Below the pieces are notes generated by a model that made no database searches, was not told the DNA's origin, and saw only the letters and a list, made by a program, of their open reading frames with translations. From CAINEC01 sp046052065 (GTDB lineage: Bacteria > Bacteroidota > Bacteroidia > AKYH767-A > OLB10), in contig JBJOND010000004.1 of assembly GCA_046052065.1 (NCBI GenBank), positions 5,060-69,059 on the forward strand: a stretch of 64,000 nt of DNA, in the 5' to 3' direction. Positions 7,108 to 16,050 of this stretch are shown here, piece by piece (the first letter of the stretch is position 1; every line of letters begins with the position of its first letter). The position numbers were made by a program, and so were the translations under genes.

Positions 7108-10044
7108 TTATTTTGTAAATGCCTTGTAAAACAACTCCATGATATCCGTTCGGATATTCTTCTTTGCCAACATGGTATTTTCAGCATCAGGATATACTCG
7201 GTTCGATAAAAAAACAAATAAGAAATCATTCTTTGGATCGGCCCATACACATGTACCTGTAAAACCTGTATGTCCGAATGTAAACTCTGACGCACTTCTT
7301 GCAGCTGGACTCGATTTCTCTTTATTCATCTCTGATTTATCGAAAATCAATCCTCTACGGCTACTCGAATTGGGTGCAGCTTTCGTGGTAAATAATTGGA
7401 TTGTTTCTTTTTTCAGGTAACGCTTTCCATCATACGATCCACCACTCATTAACATTTTAAAAATAATCGCTAATGATTCTGCATTAGAAAAAAGTCCAGC
7501 ATGGCCAGCTACACCACCCATCATGGCTGCTGTAGGATCGTGCACAGTACCGCGAACTACGCATTTGCGAAATACTTTATCATCTTCAGTTGGTGCTATG
7601 GTATTGATATCTGCTTTATCGTATGGATTAAACTGCATTTTCCATAATCCCATTGGCTTATAAAAATTATTCGCAACATATTCATCAATTGGCTGTCCGC
7701 TGATATGTTCTATAACTTTCTGTAAAATAATCATGCTTAGATCAGAATACACCATTGTGCCCGGTGTCTTTACTTCTGATTCAATAATTTGTTTCCAAAT
7801 CTCTGCTTTGTAACTATCGCTTATAAACAAGCTATCAGCCACTTTAGTTGAAAAACCTTCTGTCTTTTCTTTTTTGTAGATGCAAGAATCAAGTCCATAT
7901 TCTCGCTCTGTATTTCGCCAGAAAGCAATGAATGGCTGCAAACCTGCTTCATGCATCATCAATTGTCGAATAGTAATATCTTTCTTATTAGTATTTCTTA
8001 AATCCGATAGATACTTACTTGCTTTTGCATCGAGATCGAGTTTGTTTTTTTCATACAAATGCATGGCGCATAAACCAGTTGATGCCACCTTGGTTATGGA
8101 AGCAATATCGTATAAATCACTATTAGAAACTGCATGCAAACTATCATAAGTAAAATATCCATACGATTTATCAAACACCACTTTGTTTCCTACTGCAAAT
8201 AAAATCTGACAACCAGGAGTAATTTTATTTTGTATTGCATTATTAATGATTGAATCAACCGCATCAAACTTAGATGAACTTACATTCAATGCTTCTGGAT
8301 AAGTAAAACTGTAAACATCGTTAGTAGATGATTTAATTCCATCTCCTATACAAACATTATCAGCAATTGAAACAGAAAGATGTCCAGTAAACGACGATGC
8401 ACCAAATATTTTTTGAGCAGTTAACTTAACTGGGTAATAAGTATCTTCAAATCCTTCGATAAGCACTTTAACGTGGCTTGTCTTTTTTAACTTAGATAAC
8501 ACATAGGCATTACCGAAAACACATAAAATTGTATTATGCTGACTATTCAACTTCTCTATTGCTTCCAGCACATCTGATGATAAATTGTAATTTTTAGGCG
8601 CATGAATAGTGGTGTTATGCACGCTTACAATTACACGATCATAGTTTTTTAAACTTGCGATTAACTTGTCTAAATCACGTGCTGAAACATTACGTTGAAA
8701 AGCATAACAATCTACTTTTGCATATTTCAATAATTCACTTTGAAATACATTATTGATAGAATCATTAAATACAATTGAGGCAATTTTTTTATTCTCATGC
8801 ACACGAATTGGAATAATGTGATTATCATTTTTCAAAAGTGTAATCGATTTGTCGTAAAGGGAGTAAGAAGTATATTCAGAATTTGGATTGTTTAATTCAT
8901 CAGTTAAATCAGTGAGATCTACGGGTGAATAATTATTCAATCCGACCCAATATTTTGCCATTAGAATTTTACGAACACGGTTATTTAAATCGACTTCAGC
9001 AATAGTACTATCTTCCACTGCGTGAATAATTCTATCTATCCCCTTCTCGATATTATCCGAATACAATAAAATATCATTACCTGCCTGAAACGCTTTTAAC
9101 TCCAATTCGCCGGGTTCAAAAAAATCAGAAACGCCCTTCATATTCAAGGCATCTGTAAAGACTAATCCATTAAATCCTTCTTTCCCTTTTAATAAGCTGT
9201 CTACTACTAATGGCGATAGACTACAAGCTTTCTTTCCTGTAGAATCAAGAGCAGGGACATATAAGTGAGCAACCATTACAGAGGCTACACCTTTTCTTAT
9301 AAGCTGACGAAAAGGATAAAGCTCTACTGAATCCAATTGCAAAGAGTCTGCCGTGACCACTGGTAATTCATAATGAGAATCAGTGCTAGTATTACCATGT
9401 CCTGGAAAATGCTTTGCGCAGGCTAACACATGTTCTGATTGCATCCCTAACATGTATTCCATTCCAAATTGCGTTACCTCTTCGCGACGCTCACCAAAAG
9501 AACGATTACAAATAATAGGATTAGCAGGATTTGTATTTATATCAACAGCCGGAGCAAAATTTATATGTATGCCTAATCGCTTACAATTTTGAGCAATTGA
9601 TTTGCCCATCACATTAGCCAAATTTGGACTACCAGATGCCGCTAGAGTCATTTGTCGCGGGTATCTAACGGTACTGTCTAACCGCATTTGCAATCCCCAC
9701 TCCCCATCAATTCCAATCATTAGTGGAATCCTCGATTTAGCTTGCAAGTCGTTTGTAAGTATAGCCTGACGAAATGGAGTACCTTTAAAGAAAATGATAC
9801 CTCCCAATTTATACTTGTTCACTTTCTCTGCAATTTCTCGCTCGTAGTATGCTTCGCGATTTGAAAAAACATTAATCATAAAAAGCTGACCCACTTTTTC
9901 ATCGATAGACATTGTGTTTAACAATGAATCTGCCCATCGGGCACCATCAACAGAATAATAAGCAGGTGTATATTTAATGTTTTGTGCAACAATAGTTTTA
10001 ACTGAACAAATCAGAAAAAACAAAATACAATAGGCAATCCTCAA
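7108..10044 (-). CDS. Glycoside hydrolase family 3 (NagZ-like) fused to a beta-lactamase-class serine hydrolase
   Basis: 978 residues with a TTG start at 10044; an in-frame stop lies a few codons upstream and there is no ATG before the signal peptide (MRIAYCILFFLICSVKTIVAQ). Residues about 35-370 are a GH3 domain with the NagZ signature KHFPGHG (211-217), the D222/H224 acid-base dyad and nucleophile D298 in VFTDALNM. This points to a beta-N-acetylglucosaminidase acting on peptidoglycan. A GH3 C-terminal-like domain spans about 395-560. Residues about 590-975 form a penicillin-binding-protein/beta-lactamase fold with SITK (649-652), YSD (766-768) and HTG (925-927), so all three active-site motifs are intact. 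The protein is exported, probably to the periplasm, and combines two cell-wall hydrolase activities. This fusion occurs elsewhere in Bacteroidota. The substrate of the serine hydrolase half is unknown. Confidence 0.9.
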   Translation of the reverse strand: MRIAYCILFFLICSVKTIVAQNIKYTPAYYSVDGARWADSLLNTMSIDEKVGQLFMINVFSNREAYYEREIAEKVNKYKLGGIIFFKGTPFRQAILTNDLQAKSRIPLMIGIDGEWGLQMRLDSTVRYPRQMTLAASGSPNLANVMGKSIAQNCKRLGIHINFAPAVDINTNPANPIICNRSFGERREEVTQFGMEYMLGMQSEHVLACAKHFPGHGNTSTDSHYELPVVTADSLQLDSVELYPFRQLIRKGVASVMVAHLYVPALDSTGKKACSLSPLVVDSLLKGKEGFNGLVFTDALNMKGVSDFFEPGELELKAFQAGNDILLYSDNIEKGIDRIIHAVEDSTIAEVDLNNRVRKILMAKYWVGLNNYSPVDLTDLTDELNNPNSEYTSYSLYDKSITLLKNDNHIIPIRVHENKKIASIVFNDSINNVFQSELLKYAKVDCYAFQRNVSARDLDKLIASLKNYDRVIVSVHNTTIHAPKNYNLSSDVLEAIEKLNSQHNTILCVFGNAYVLSKLKKTSHVKVLIEGFEDTYYPVKLTAQKIFGASSFTGHLSVSIADNVCIGDGIKSSTNDVYSFTYPEALNVSSSKFDAVDSIINNAIQNKITPGCQILFAVGNKVVFDKSYGYFTYDSLHAVSNSDLYDIASITKVASTGLCAMHLYEKNKLDLDAKASKYLSDLRNTNKKDITIRQLMMHEAGLQPFIAFWRNTEREYGLDSCIYKKEKTEGFSTKVADSLFISDSYKAEIWKQIIESEVKTPGTMVYSDLSMIILQKVIEHISGQPIDEYVANNFYKPMGLWKMQFNPYDKADINTIAPTEDDKVFRKCVVRGTVHDPTAAMMGGVAGHAGLFSNAESLAIIFKMLMSGGSYDGKRYLKKETIQLFTTKAAPNSSSRRGLIFDKSEMNKEKSSPAARSASEFTFGHTGFTGTCVWADPKNDFLFVFLSNRVYPDAENTMLAKKNIRTDIMELFYKAFTK

Positions 10045-10098
10045 TTTAAGGCGTATTAACTAATTAACTACTAAAATGTAAACTTATTTCACTAACTA

Positions 10099-10827
10099 TT
10101 ATTGCACTCCTTCCAATTGTTGTTTTGAACGAAGTTGCTTATACTCTTCTCTGCAATTCTTACAATAGAACCAATCGCTTGTAAAAGTCGTTGCTTCTTC
10201 GCATCCGCAGCTATCGCACTTACGCATAGATTCAGTACGTTGGTAGTGAAGTTTATTGATATGGTCATCGAGGTGGATAGGCGCATAATCAAAAAGATTA
10301 TTTTCTTCTAACAAACGTGGATGAACAGGATAAAATCCATTGTTACCTTTAACATTTACCAAGACCACACGCTTACCCATTGCACGAAGCTGCTTAATAA
10401 GTGGTTGATAATCGATATCACCAGCGAGAATACATGCTACATCAAATGATGAATTTTGATAAGCTATTGACAATGCAGTGGTGGCAAGGCCAACCTCTAG
10501 GCAATTTTCCCTTCTTGCTGCTACTTCTTTATTTTTAAAATCGTACTCGTAAATTTCCGTATTGTAATTACATCGCTTTGCAAGCATTTCATAAAACTGA
10601 CGCTCGCGCAAATTATCATGACCAGGTTTATTAATCGCAATTGTTCCGAAGTAATAGGTGCGAACCATATCAACTTGCATATCAGCAGCGAGTCCTAGTT
10701 GTTCTTTCACAAGCTTTGGAAGTGCGCGATAATCTAATTCGAAATCAGTGCCTTCGCACAAGCTCAAAAGATAAGGACGCACATGGTACAACCAACCACC
10801 ATCAATAAATAACATTGCTTTCATCAT
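10099..10827 (-). CDS. NYN (LabA/DUF88-type) PIN-like nuclease with C-terminal zinc ribbon
   Basis: 242 residues; ATG codons at 10827 and 10824 are both possible starts. The NYN/PIN-like fold covers about 3-170: AMLFIDGGWLYH with D9 as the first metal-ligand Asp, and ACILAGDIDYQPLI with two further Asp. NYN proteins are predicted or shown RNases. The C-terminal 45 residues carry CDSC (204-207) and CKNC (222-225), which should bind one zinc and may bind nucleic acid. The protein is cytoplasmic with no signal sequence. It lies between unrelated genes (dapD upstream, the GH3 fusion downstream), so the context does not identify a target. Confidence 0.82.
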   Translation of the reverse strand: MMKAMLFIDGGWLYHVRPYLLSLCEGTDFELDYRALPKLVKEQLGLAADMQVDMVRTYYFGTIAINKPGHDNLRERQFYEMLAKRCNYNTEIYEYDFKNKEVAARRENCLEVGLATTALSIAYQNSSFDVACILAGDIDYQPLIKQLRAMGKRVVLVNVKGNNGFYPVHPRLLEENNLFDYAPIHLDDHINKLHYQRTESMRKCDSCGCEEATTFTSDWFYCKNCREEYKQLRSKQQLEGVQ

Positions 10828-10900
10828 AAGTGTAAAAATAGAAACAGATTAAATAATTAATTTGAAAATAAACTATTAAAGTTCAACAGGTTTTTAAACA

Positions 10901-11716
10901 TTAAACCGCAACCTGAAAATCTCTCAATGCATCATTCAAAGAAGTTTTCTGATCAGTGCTTTCTTTGCGTTTGCCAATAATCAGTGCACATGGCACTTGA
11001 TATTCGCCAGCAGGAAATTGTTTTGTATATGAACCAGGGATAACCACTGAACGAGAAGGAACAACACCTTTGTATTCGATTGGTGATGCACCTGTGACAT
11101 CAATAATTTTTGTTGACATTGTAAGCACAACATTGGCCCCAAGTACAGCTTCCTTCTCTACACGCACCCCTTCAACAACTATCGATCGTGATCCAAGGAA
11201 ACATCCATCTTCAATAATTACCGGCGCTGCCTGAACAGGCTCTAACACTCCGCCTATACCCACACCACCACTAAGGTGAACATTCTTTCCTATCTGCGCA
11301 CACGAACCAACGGTCGCCCACGTGTCGACCATCGTACCTGCATCCACATAAGCACCAATGTTCACGTAAGAAGGCATCATGATTACACCTGGCGATAAAT
11401 AACTTCCATAACGGGCAATAGCATGAGGCACAACTCGTACTCCAAGAGCTGCATAATTATTTTTAAGAGGAATTTTATCGTGAAATTCAAAAGGCCCTAC
11501 TTCCATTGTTTCCATCTTCATGATTGGGAAATACATGATAACGGCTTTCTTAATCCAATCGTTTACCTGCCATCCATCCTGAAAAGGTTCTGCCACGCGT
11601 ATTTTTCCATCGTTCAAAAGGGCAATCACACTTTTAACTGCATCTTGTGTATCTTGTTGCTGAAGCAGTTCACGGTTATCCCATGTATTCTCAATTATAG
11701 CTTGTAATTCTTTCAT
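10901..11716 (-). CDS. dapD: 2,3,4,5-Tetrahydropyridine-2,6-dicarboxylate N-succinyltransferase
   Basis: 271 residues, the normal length. It succinylates tetrahydrodipicolinate from succinyl-CoA in the DAP/lysine pathway, which also feeds peptidoglycan. The N-terminal helical domain is followed by a left-handed beta-helix of hexapeptide repeats (PGVIMMPSYVNIGAYVDAG, GSCAQIGKNVHLSGGVGIGG, IIEDGCFLGSRSIVVEGV). The family's GTMVDTWATVGSCAQIG and VPCALIIGKR segments are present. It is transcribed divergently from ruvX, with its own TAnnTTTG box at 11740-11747 and a leader of about 23 bases. Confidence 0.96.
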   Translation of the reverse strand: MKELQAIIENTWDNRELLQQQDTQDAVKSVIALLNDGKIRVAEPFQDGWQVNDWIKKAVIMYFPIMKMETMEVGPFEFHDKIPLKNNYAALGVRVVPHAIARYGSYLSPGVIMMPSYVNIGAYVDAGTMVDTWATVGSCAQIGKNVHLSGGVGIGGVLEPVQAAPVIIEDGCFLGSRSIVVEGVRVEKEAVLGANVVLTMSTKIIDVTGASPIEYKGVVPSRSVVIPGSYTKQFPAGEYQVPCALIIGKRKESTDQKTSLNDALRDFQVAV

Positions 11717-11739
11717 TTCTCTTGATTAGTAAAGTGGCG

Positions 11740-11747
11740 CAAAGTTA
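11740..11747 (-). promoter_or_regulatory. -7 promoter box of dapD
   Basis: TAACTTTG on the minus strand, an exact TAnnTTTG match, ends 23 bases upstream of the dapD ATG. It lies back to back with the ruvX box (11768-11775), so the 63-base intergenic region appears to hold two divergent promoters. Confidence 0.55.
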
Positions 11748-11767
11748 TAAATAAGAACAGAACTTAT

Positions 11768-11775
11768 TACCTTTG
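11768..11775 (+). promoter_or_regulatory. -7 promoter box of ruvX
   Basis: TACCTTTG matches TAnnTTTG exactly and ends four bases before the ruvX ATG at 11780, leaving essentially no room for a 5' leader. No obvious TTG box is seen 17-23 bases upstream. Confidence 0.55.
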
Positions 11776-11779
11776 CAAC

Positions 11780-12193
11780 ATGGGAAGAATTATGGCCATT
11801 GATTATGGAACCAAAAGAACAGGATTGGCTGTAACAGACCCCCTCAAAATTGTAGCAGGTCCGTTGGATACGATTGCGACTCATTTGCTAGTAGACTTTC
11901 TAAAAGGCTATTTGGCAAAGGAAGAAGTAGAAAGTATTGTAATTGGCGATCCTCGTCGATTGAACGGAGAAATGTCGGAGACTACCCACCTGACCAACCA
12001 GTTTGTAAACAAATTAAAAAAAGAAATTCCTACCATTAAAATAGTACGAATGGATGAACGCTTTACTTCTAAAATAGCAGAGAAAAGTGTTTTAACAATG
12101 GGACTACCTAAAATGAAACGACAAGATAAGTCGTTGATTGACAAAGTAAGTGCTACGATTATTTTACAGGATTATTTAAATACAATAGCTTAA
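11780..12193 (+). CDS. ruvX: YqgF/RuvX family putative Holliday junction resolvase
   Basis: 137 residues, normal for the family. It has the RNase H-like fold with MAIDYGTKRTGLAVTD at the start (first catalytic Asp at residue 8), VIGDPRRLNGE, RMDERFTSKIAEK and a C-terminal KSLIDKVSATIILQDYL containing the last catalytic Asp. Members are proposed to cleave Holliday junctions or to act in 16S rRNA 5'-end maturation; the in vivo role is still debated. It begins a plus-strand run with def and aroK, 11 and 5 bases apart, so the three are probably one operon. Confidence 0.9.
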   Translation: MGRIMAIDYGTKRTGLAVTDPLKIVAGPLDTIATHLLVDFLKGYLAKEEVESIVIGDPRRLNGEMSETTHLTNQFVNKLKKEIPTIKIVRMDERFTSKIAEKSVLTMGLPKMKRQDKSLIDKVSATIILQDYLNTIA

Positions 12194-12204
12194 TTACCCC
12201 ATTT

Positions 12205-12762
12205 ATGATTTACCCTATCGTTGCCTACGGAGACCCGATTTTAAGAAAAGTGGCAGAGCCTATTTCAGCCGATTATCCAAAGCTTACCGAGATTATTCAA
12301 AATATGTTTGATACTATGCATCGCAGTAATGGTATTGGACTGGCAGCACCTCAAATAGGACTTTCAATTCGCCTTTTTGTAGTGGATGCAACACCTTATG
12401 AAAATGATGAGCGTGAATTAGACGGATTTAGAAAAGTTTTTATTAATGCTCAGATACTAGAAGAAGAAGGTAAAAAATGGAAGTGTTCTGAAGGTTGCTT
12501 GAGCATTCCTGGTATACGTGAAGATGTAGACAGAAATCCGAATATAACGGTAAGGTATATGGATGAAAACTTTGTAGAGCATACTGAATCGTATACAGGT
12601 ATGCGTGCAAGAATTATCCAGCATGAATATGATCATATTGAAGGTATTCTGATGACAGACCATCTGACACCGATTAAAAAGCAATTATTGAAAGGCCGTT
12701 TGAATGATATTATGAAAGGCCGTATAGACGCTGATTACAAAATGCGTTTTTATAAGAAATAA
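12205..12762 (+). CDS. def: Peptide deformylase
   Basis: 185 residues. It removes the N-terminal formyl group from nascent proteins using a bound metal. All three signature motifs are intact: GIGLAAPQIG (43-52), EGCLSIPG with metal ligand C98, and QHEYDHIEG with H140, catalytic E141 and H144. The length and the extended loop before motif 2 are normal for Bacteroidota. It follows ruvX by 11 bases and precedes aroK by 5, which suggests co-transcription. Confidence 0.97.
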   Translation: MIYPIVAYGDPILRKVAEPISADYPKLTEIIQNMFDTMHRSNGIGLAAPQIGLSIRLFVVDATPYENDERELDGFRKVFINAQILEEEGKKWKCSEGCLSIPGIREDVDRNPNITVRYMDENFVEHTESYTGMRARIIQHEYDHIEGILMTDHLTPIKKQLLKGRLNDIMKGRIDADYKMRFYKK

Positions 12763-12767
12763 GCAGC

Positions 12768-13283
12768 ATGCAATCGTCGGTTATTTACTTAATTGGATTT
12801 TCAACCTCTGGAAAATCAACGCTTGGAAAAATAATCGCAGAAAAACTAAACTATCAATTCATAGACTTAGATGAAGCCATAACTCAACAGCAAGGAAAGT
12901 CGATTAATGCGTTGTTTGATGAGTTTGGTGAAGAAGGATTTCGAAAAACCGAAAGACAGTTATTGGTTAATACAATTTTTCTAACAGAAACAGTTATTGC
13001 ATGCGGTGGTGGAACTCCTTGTTATTCTGATAATATGGATTTCTTACTTAGAAATGGGATAACAATTTATCTTGAGGTGGATGAATCAGTCCTTCTTGAA
13101 CGCATGTTAAATAATACAGCTGAAAGACCTTTATTCAAAGGGAAATCAAAAGAGGAAATATCATCGCATATTAATGAGCTTCTTACCGCGCGAAAAGTAT
13201 TTTATGAAAGAGCCAATTACACGGTAAATAATAATAGCAATGAAGAATTAGCTATTATTAGTATTTTAAAAATTCTTGAGTAA
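12768..13283 (+). CDS. aroK: Shikimate kinase
   Basis: 171 residues. It phosphorylates shikimate in aromatic amino acid synthesis. The P-loop is GFSTSGKST (10-18), a variant of the usual GxxGxGKS. The shikimate-binding FIDLDEAI, the GFRKTE segment with R59 and the ACGGGTP segment (78-84) are all present, and a lid region (AERPLFKG) follows. The stop codon TAA abuts the stop of the convergent batC gene with no base between them. Confidence 0.92.
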   Translation: MQSSVIYLIGFSTSGKSTLGKIIAEKLNYQFIDLDEAITQQQGKSINALFDEFGEEGFRKTERQLLVNTIFLTETVIACGGGTPCYSDNMDFLLRNGITIYLEVDESVLLERMLNNTAERPLFKGKSKEEISSHINELLTARKVFYERANYTVNNNSNEELAIISILKILE

Positions 13284-13994
13284 TTACCAGTCCTTTTCAG
13301 GATTACCCCCTGCCGCATCAAACTTCTTAGGATTTTTCTTTTGAAGCTTTTGTTCCTGATTCTTTAAAGCCTGCAACATGCGTTCAGCTTCTTCTTTAGA
13401 AATTTTCGGTTTCGATGCCTGTTGCTTTTGTTGTTGTTGTTGCTGTTGTTGTTGTTGTTGATCTTTTTTCTGATCCTGATTTTTATTTTGTTGTTGCTGT
13501 TGTTGCTGTTGTTGTTGCTGCTGATTTTTATTTTGCTTGTTCTTATCCTGCTGATTATTCTTTTGCTGCTGAGCTTTTAATTTAGTCAATGCATAAGCAA
13601 GGTTATAACGCGCATCTTCATCTTTAGGATTTTGACGTAAAGCCATTTTATAAGCATCGACACTCTCCTGATATTTTTCTTGCTTTAAATACGTATTACC
13701 TAGGTTGTAATAGGCTTTTGATTGCTCAACCGCATCTTTAGTAGTACCTGCAGATTGCATGTACTGCTTGCCTGCTTCTTCCAAATTTTCTTGCTTATAA
13801 TAAGCATTCCCTAAATTGTAATTACCAGCAAAACTTTTAGCATCCTTGGTTACTGCCGATTTATAATCAATCTCAGCATCCTTGAACTTTTTATTATTGT
13901 AGGCATCATTCCCTCTGCGTATAGTAGAATTTGCATTTTGCGAATTCGCCAACAAATGCATCGAAACGAAAATCAAACTTAAAATTATTCTCAT
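13284..13994 (-). CDS. batC: BatC-like TPR protein with long polyglutamine stretches
   Basis: 236 residues with a signal peptide ending near ANSQ. Residues about 23-140 contain three tetratricopeptide repeats (NAYYKQENLEEAGKQY, YNLGNTYLKQEKYQES and the repeat before them). Residues 142-192 are almost pure Gln/Asn/Lys, with runs of 12 Gln (158-169) and 11 Gln (179-189). A short charged tail (KISKEEAERMLQALKNQEQ) ends the protein and resembles the BatC C-terminus. It is the last gene of the Bat operon here, overlapping batB by four bases. BatA-E have been linked to oxygen tolerance and envelope stress in Bacteroides and Leptospira, but the mechanism is unknown. Confidence 0.8.
   Translation of the reverse strand: MRIILSLIFVSMHLLANSQNANSTIRRGNDAYNNKKFKDAEIDYKSAVTKDAKSFAGNYNLGNAYYKQENLEEAGKQYMQSAGTTKDAVEQSKAYYNLGNTYLKQEKYQESVDAYKMALRQNPKDEDARYNLAYALTKLKAQQQKNNQQDKNKQNKNQQQQQQQQQQQQNKNQDQKKDQQQQQQQQQQQKQQASKPKISKEEAERMLQALKNQEQKLQKKNPKKFDAAGGNPEKDW
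13419..13574. repeat. CAA/CAG (polyglutamine) microsatellite in batC
   Basis: On the coding (minus) strand this stretch is a mixture of CAA and CAG codons interrupted by AAT/AAA, and encodes residues 141-192 of BatC. The mixed codons make it less slippage-prone than a pure repeat, but length variation between strains would be expected. Confidence 0.85.
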
Positions 13995-15040
13995 ACGTCC
14001 TGATTTTTATTTTCACCAAATAAATTCCATCGTGCAACCACTTTGCTTTTGTTCTCACCGATTATAAAATCAATAATAAATAATAACAAAGCAATAGCAA
14101 GGAAAAACTGAAATTGGTTTTCAAAACTTGTATACATTTTTGCTTTGAATTCTTTTTTATCCAAAGCACTTAATTCTTTTAACACAATCGACAATCCATC
14201 GTCGCTATTGGTAGCATGAATAAACTTACCCTTACCTGCTTCAGCAATATCTTCGAGCATCACACTGTTTAATTTGGTCATGATAGTTTGTCCTGAGCGA
14301 TCTTGACGATATCCCACCTTAGCCCCATTACTATAAACTGGAATTGGCGTACCTTGCTCCGACCCCATTCCAATGGTAAATACTTTTATTCCTTGTTCAC
14401 TCGCTGTTTTAGCTGCATCAATTGCATCATCTTCGTGATTTTCTCCATCGGTAATAATAACTATGGCGCTGTTCTTTTTGATTGTATCGGTGAAGGATGT
14501 TGATGCAAGGTCAATTGCTGCACCAATCGCTGTACCTTGTTTAGGAACGATATCAGTAGTGATTTGTGATAAAAACAATTTGGCTGCTGCATAATCTGTT
14601 GTAATTGGCAACTGCGTATAAGCATCGCCGGCAAATACAATTACTCCTATACGATCTCCTTCTAATTTATCTACCAAACGACTAATGGCTTGCTTAGCAC
14701 GCTCTAAACGATTAGGCATTAAGTCTTCAGCAAGCATACTATTTGAAACATCCAAACAAATAATAATATCAGACCCTTTACGCTTTACTTCTTCGAGTTT
14801 GGAACCAATTAAGGGTCCGCATAAACCAATTATCAAACAAATAAACGCTATCCATCTAATCCAGAATTTCAATGTTGGTCGTGTTTGGCTAACCTCTGGA
14901 AATAGTTGATTGATGATTTCCATTTTACCAAAACACAGCAACGCTTTTTTCTTCCAGCGAATGAATAGCCAAAACAACACTACTAACAGCAGTGCCGTAA
15001 CGAAAAGGTAAATCATCTCAGGGTTTTGAAATCGAAACAT
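13991..15040 (-). CDS. batB: BatB, von Willebrand factor A domain membrane protein
   Basis: 349 residues. Two N-terminal membrane segments (about 9-28 and 62-80) are followed by a VWA domain. The MIDAS metal site is intact: DVSNS beginning at D97, a Thr in KQGTAIGAA, and Asp in IVIITDGENHEDD. A C-terminal membrane segment (FFLAIALLLFIIDFII) anchors the end, so the VWA domain should face the periplasm between anchors. It is paired with BatA, which has the same layout, and separated from it by two bases. The pair probably acts with the MoxR ATPase as a metal-dependent protein-binding or chaperone system. Confidence 0.9.
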   Translation of the reverse strand: MFRFQNPEMIYLFVTALLLVVLFWLFIRWKKKALLCFGKMEIINQLFPEVSQTRPTLKFWIRWIAFICLIIGLCGPLIGSKLEEVKRKGSDIIICLDVSNSMLAEDLMPNRLERAKQAISRLVDKLEGDRIGVIVFAGDAYTQLPITTDYAAAKLFLSQITTDIVPKQGTAIGAAIDLASTSFTDTIKKNSAIVIITDGENHEDDAIDAAKTASEQGIKVFTIGMGSEQGTPIPVYSNGAKVGYRQDRSGQTIMTKLNSVMLEDIAEAGKGKFIHATNSDDGLSIVLKELSALDKKEFKAKMYTSFENQFQFFLAIALLLFIIDFIIGENKSKVVARWNLFGENKNQDV

Positions 15041-15042
15041 GG

Positions 15043-16050
15043 CTATGGCAAACTTTTCAAGATGGTATAACGAAGCATCAATTCACAGAAGATTAAAGCA
15101 AATGCAATTAAGGCAAATGGCAAATATTCTTCGGTATAACGATTAAACTCTGTAACTTCTATTTTTGATTTTTCAAGACGATCTATTTCACGAAAAACAT
15201 TTTCGAGTGCTTTATTACCTGTCGCTCTGAAATATTTCCCGTCAGTATTCTGCGCTACCTGACTTAATAAGGCTTCATCAATTTGCACTTCCATGTTTTG
15301 ATACTGAATACCAAATGGCGTTTTAAATGGATAAGGTGCCATACCTTTTGTCCCAACACCAATTGAATACACTCGCACATCAAACGCTTTAGCAATTTCA
15401 CCTGCTGTTGATGGAGGAATAGCTCCTGAATTATTTACACCATCTGTAATTAGTACAACGACTTTGCTTTTTGTCTTAGCATCCTTCACACGACTAATAG
15501 CAGTAGACAACCCTTCTCCTATTGCTGTTCCATCAATGAGCATTCCAGGTTGAACATCTTTTAATACATTACGAAGAACAGAATGATCAGAAGTAATTGG
15601 ACATTGCGTAAAGCTTTCTCCAGAAAAAATTACTAATCCAATTAAATCATTTGGGCGTCCATCGATAAATTGCTGCGCTACTTTTTTTGCTGATTCAATA
15701 CGATTAGGTTTAAAATCTTCAGCTAACATACTCGCAGAAATATCCAATGCAATTACAATTGAAATCCCTTCGGTAGTAACGTTTGAAGAGCTTGAAGTTG
15801 ATTGCGGGCGAGCCAAAGCAATTATTAAAAACACAACTGCCAATAGTCTACAAAACAAAGGCACATTAATAATTCTACTTTTCCAGGAAGGAGGAATTCT
15901 AGAGAATGAATCCGTACTACTGATTTGAATAGTTGGTGCTTTAAAACGTTTAAATTTCCAAAAGTAAAATGCCAAAATTGGAACTATCAATAAAAACCAG
16001 AACCATTCAGGATTTTTAAACTGATAGAAATGCTCTTGAAACCAGGTCAT
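15043..16050 (-). CDS. batA: BatA, von Willebrand factor A domain membrane protein
   Basis: 335 residues. Membrane segments lie at about 17-31 and 67-80, a VWA domain at about 95-295, and a C-terminal anchor (YLPFALIAFALIFCELML). MIDAS residues are D103/S105/S107 in LDISASM, the Thr in DGTAIGEGL and the Asp in VVLITDGVNNSG. The start overlaps the end of the BatD-like gene by four bases, so translation is probably coupled. The family is associated with aerotolerance in Bacteroides; a direct substrate is not known. Confidence 0.9.
   Translation of the reverse strand: MTWFQEHFYQFKNPEWFWFLLIVPILAFYFWKFKRFKAPTIQISSTDSFSRIPPSWKSRIINVPLFCRLLAVVFLIIALARPQSTSSSSNVTTEGISIVIALDISASMLAEDFKPNRIESAKKVAQQFIDGRPNDLIGLVIFSGESFTQCPITSDHSVLRNVLKDVQPGMLIDGTAIGEGLSTAISRVKDAKTKSKVVVLITDGVNNSGAIPPSTAGEIAKAFDVRVYSIGVGTKGMAPYPFKTPFGIQYQNMEVQIDEALLSQVAQNTDGKYFRATGNKALENVFREIDRLEKSKIEVTEFNRYTEEYLPFALIAFALIFCELMLRYTILKSLP

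Noticed and set aside
13419..13574. Repetitive tract considered as a CRISPR or mobile-element repeat
   Set aside because: It is a trinucleotide tract in frame within batC with no spacers; it encodes polyglutamine.
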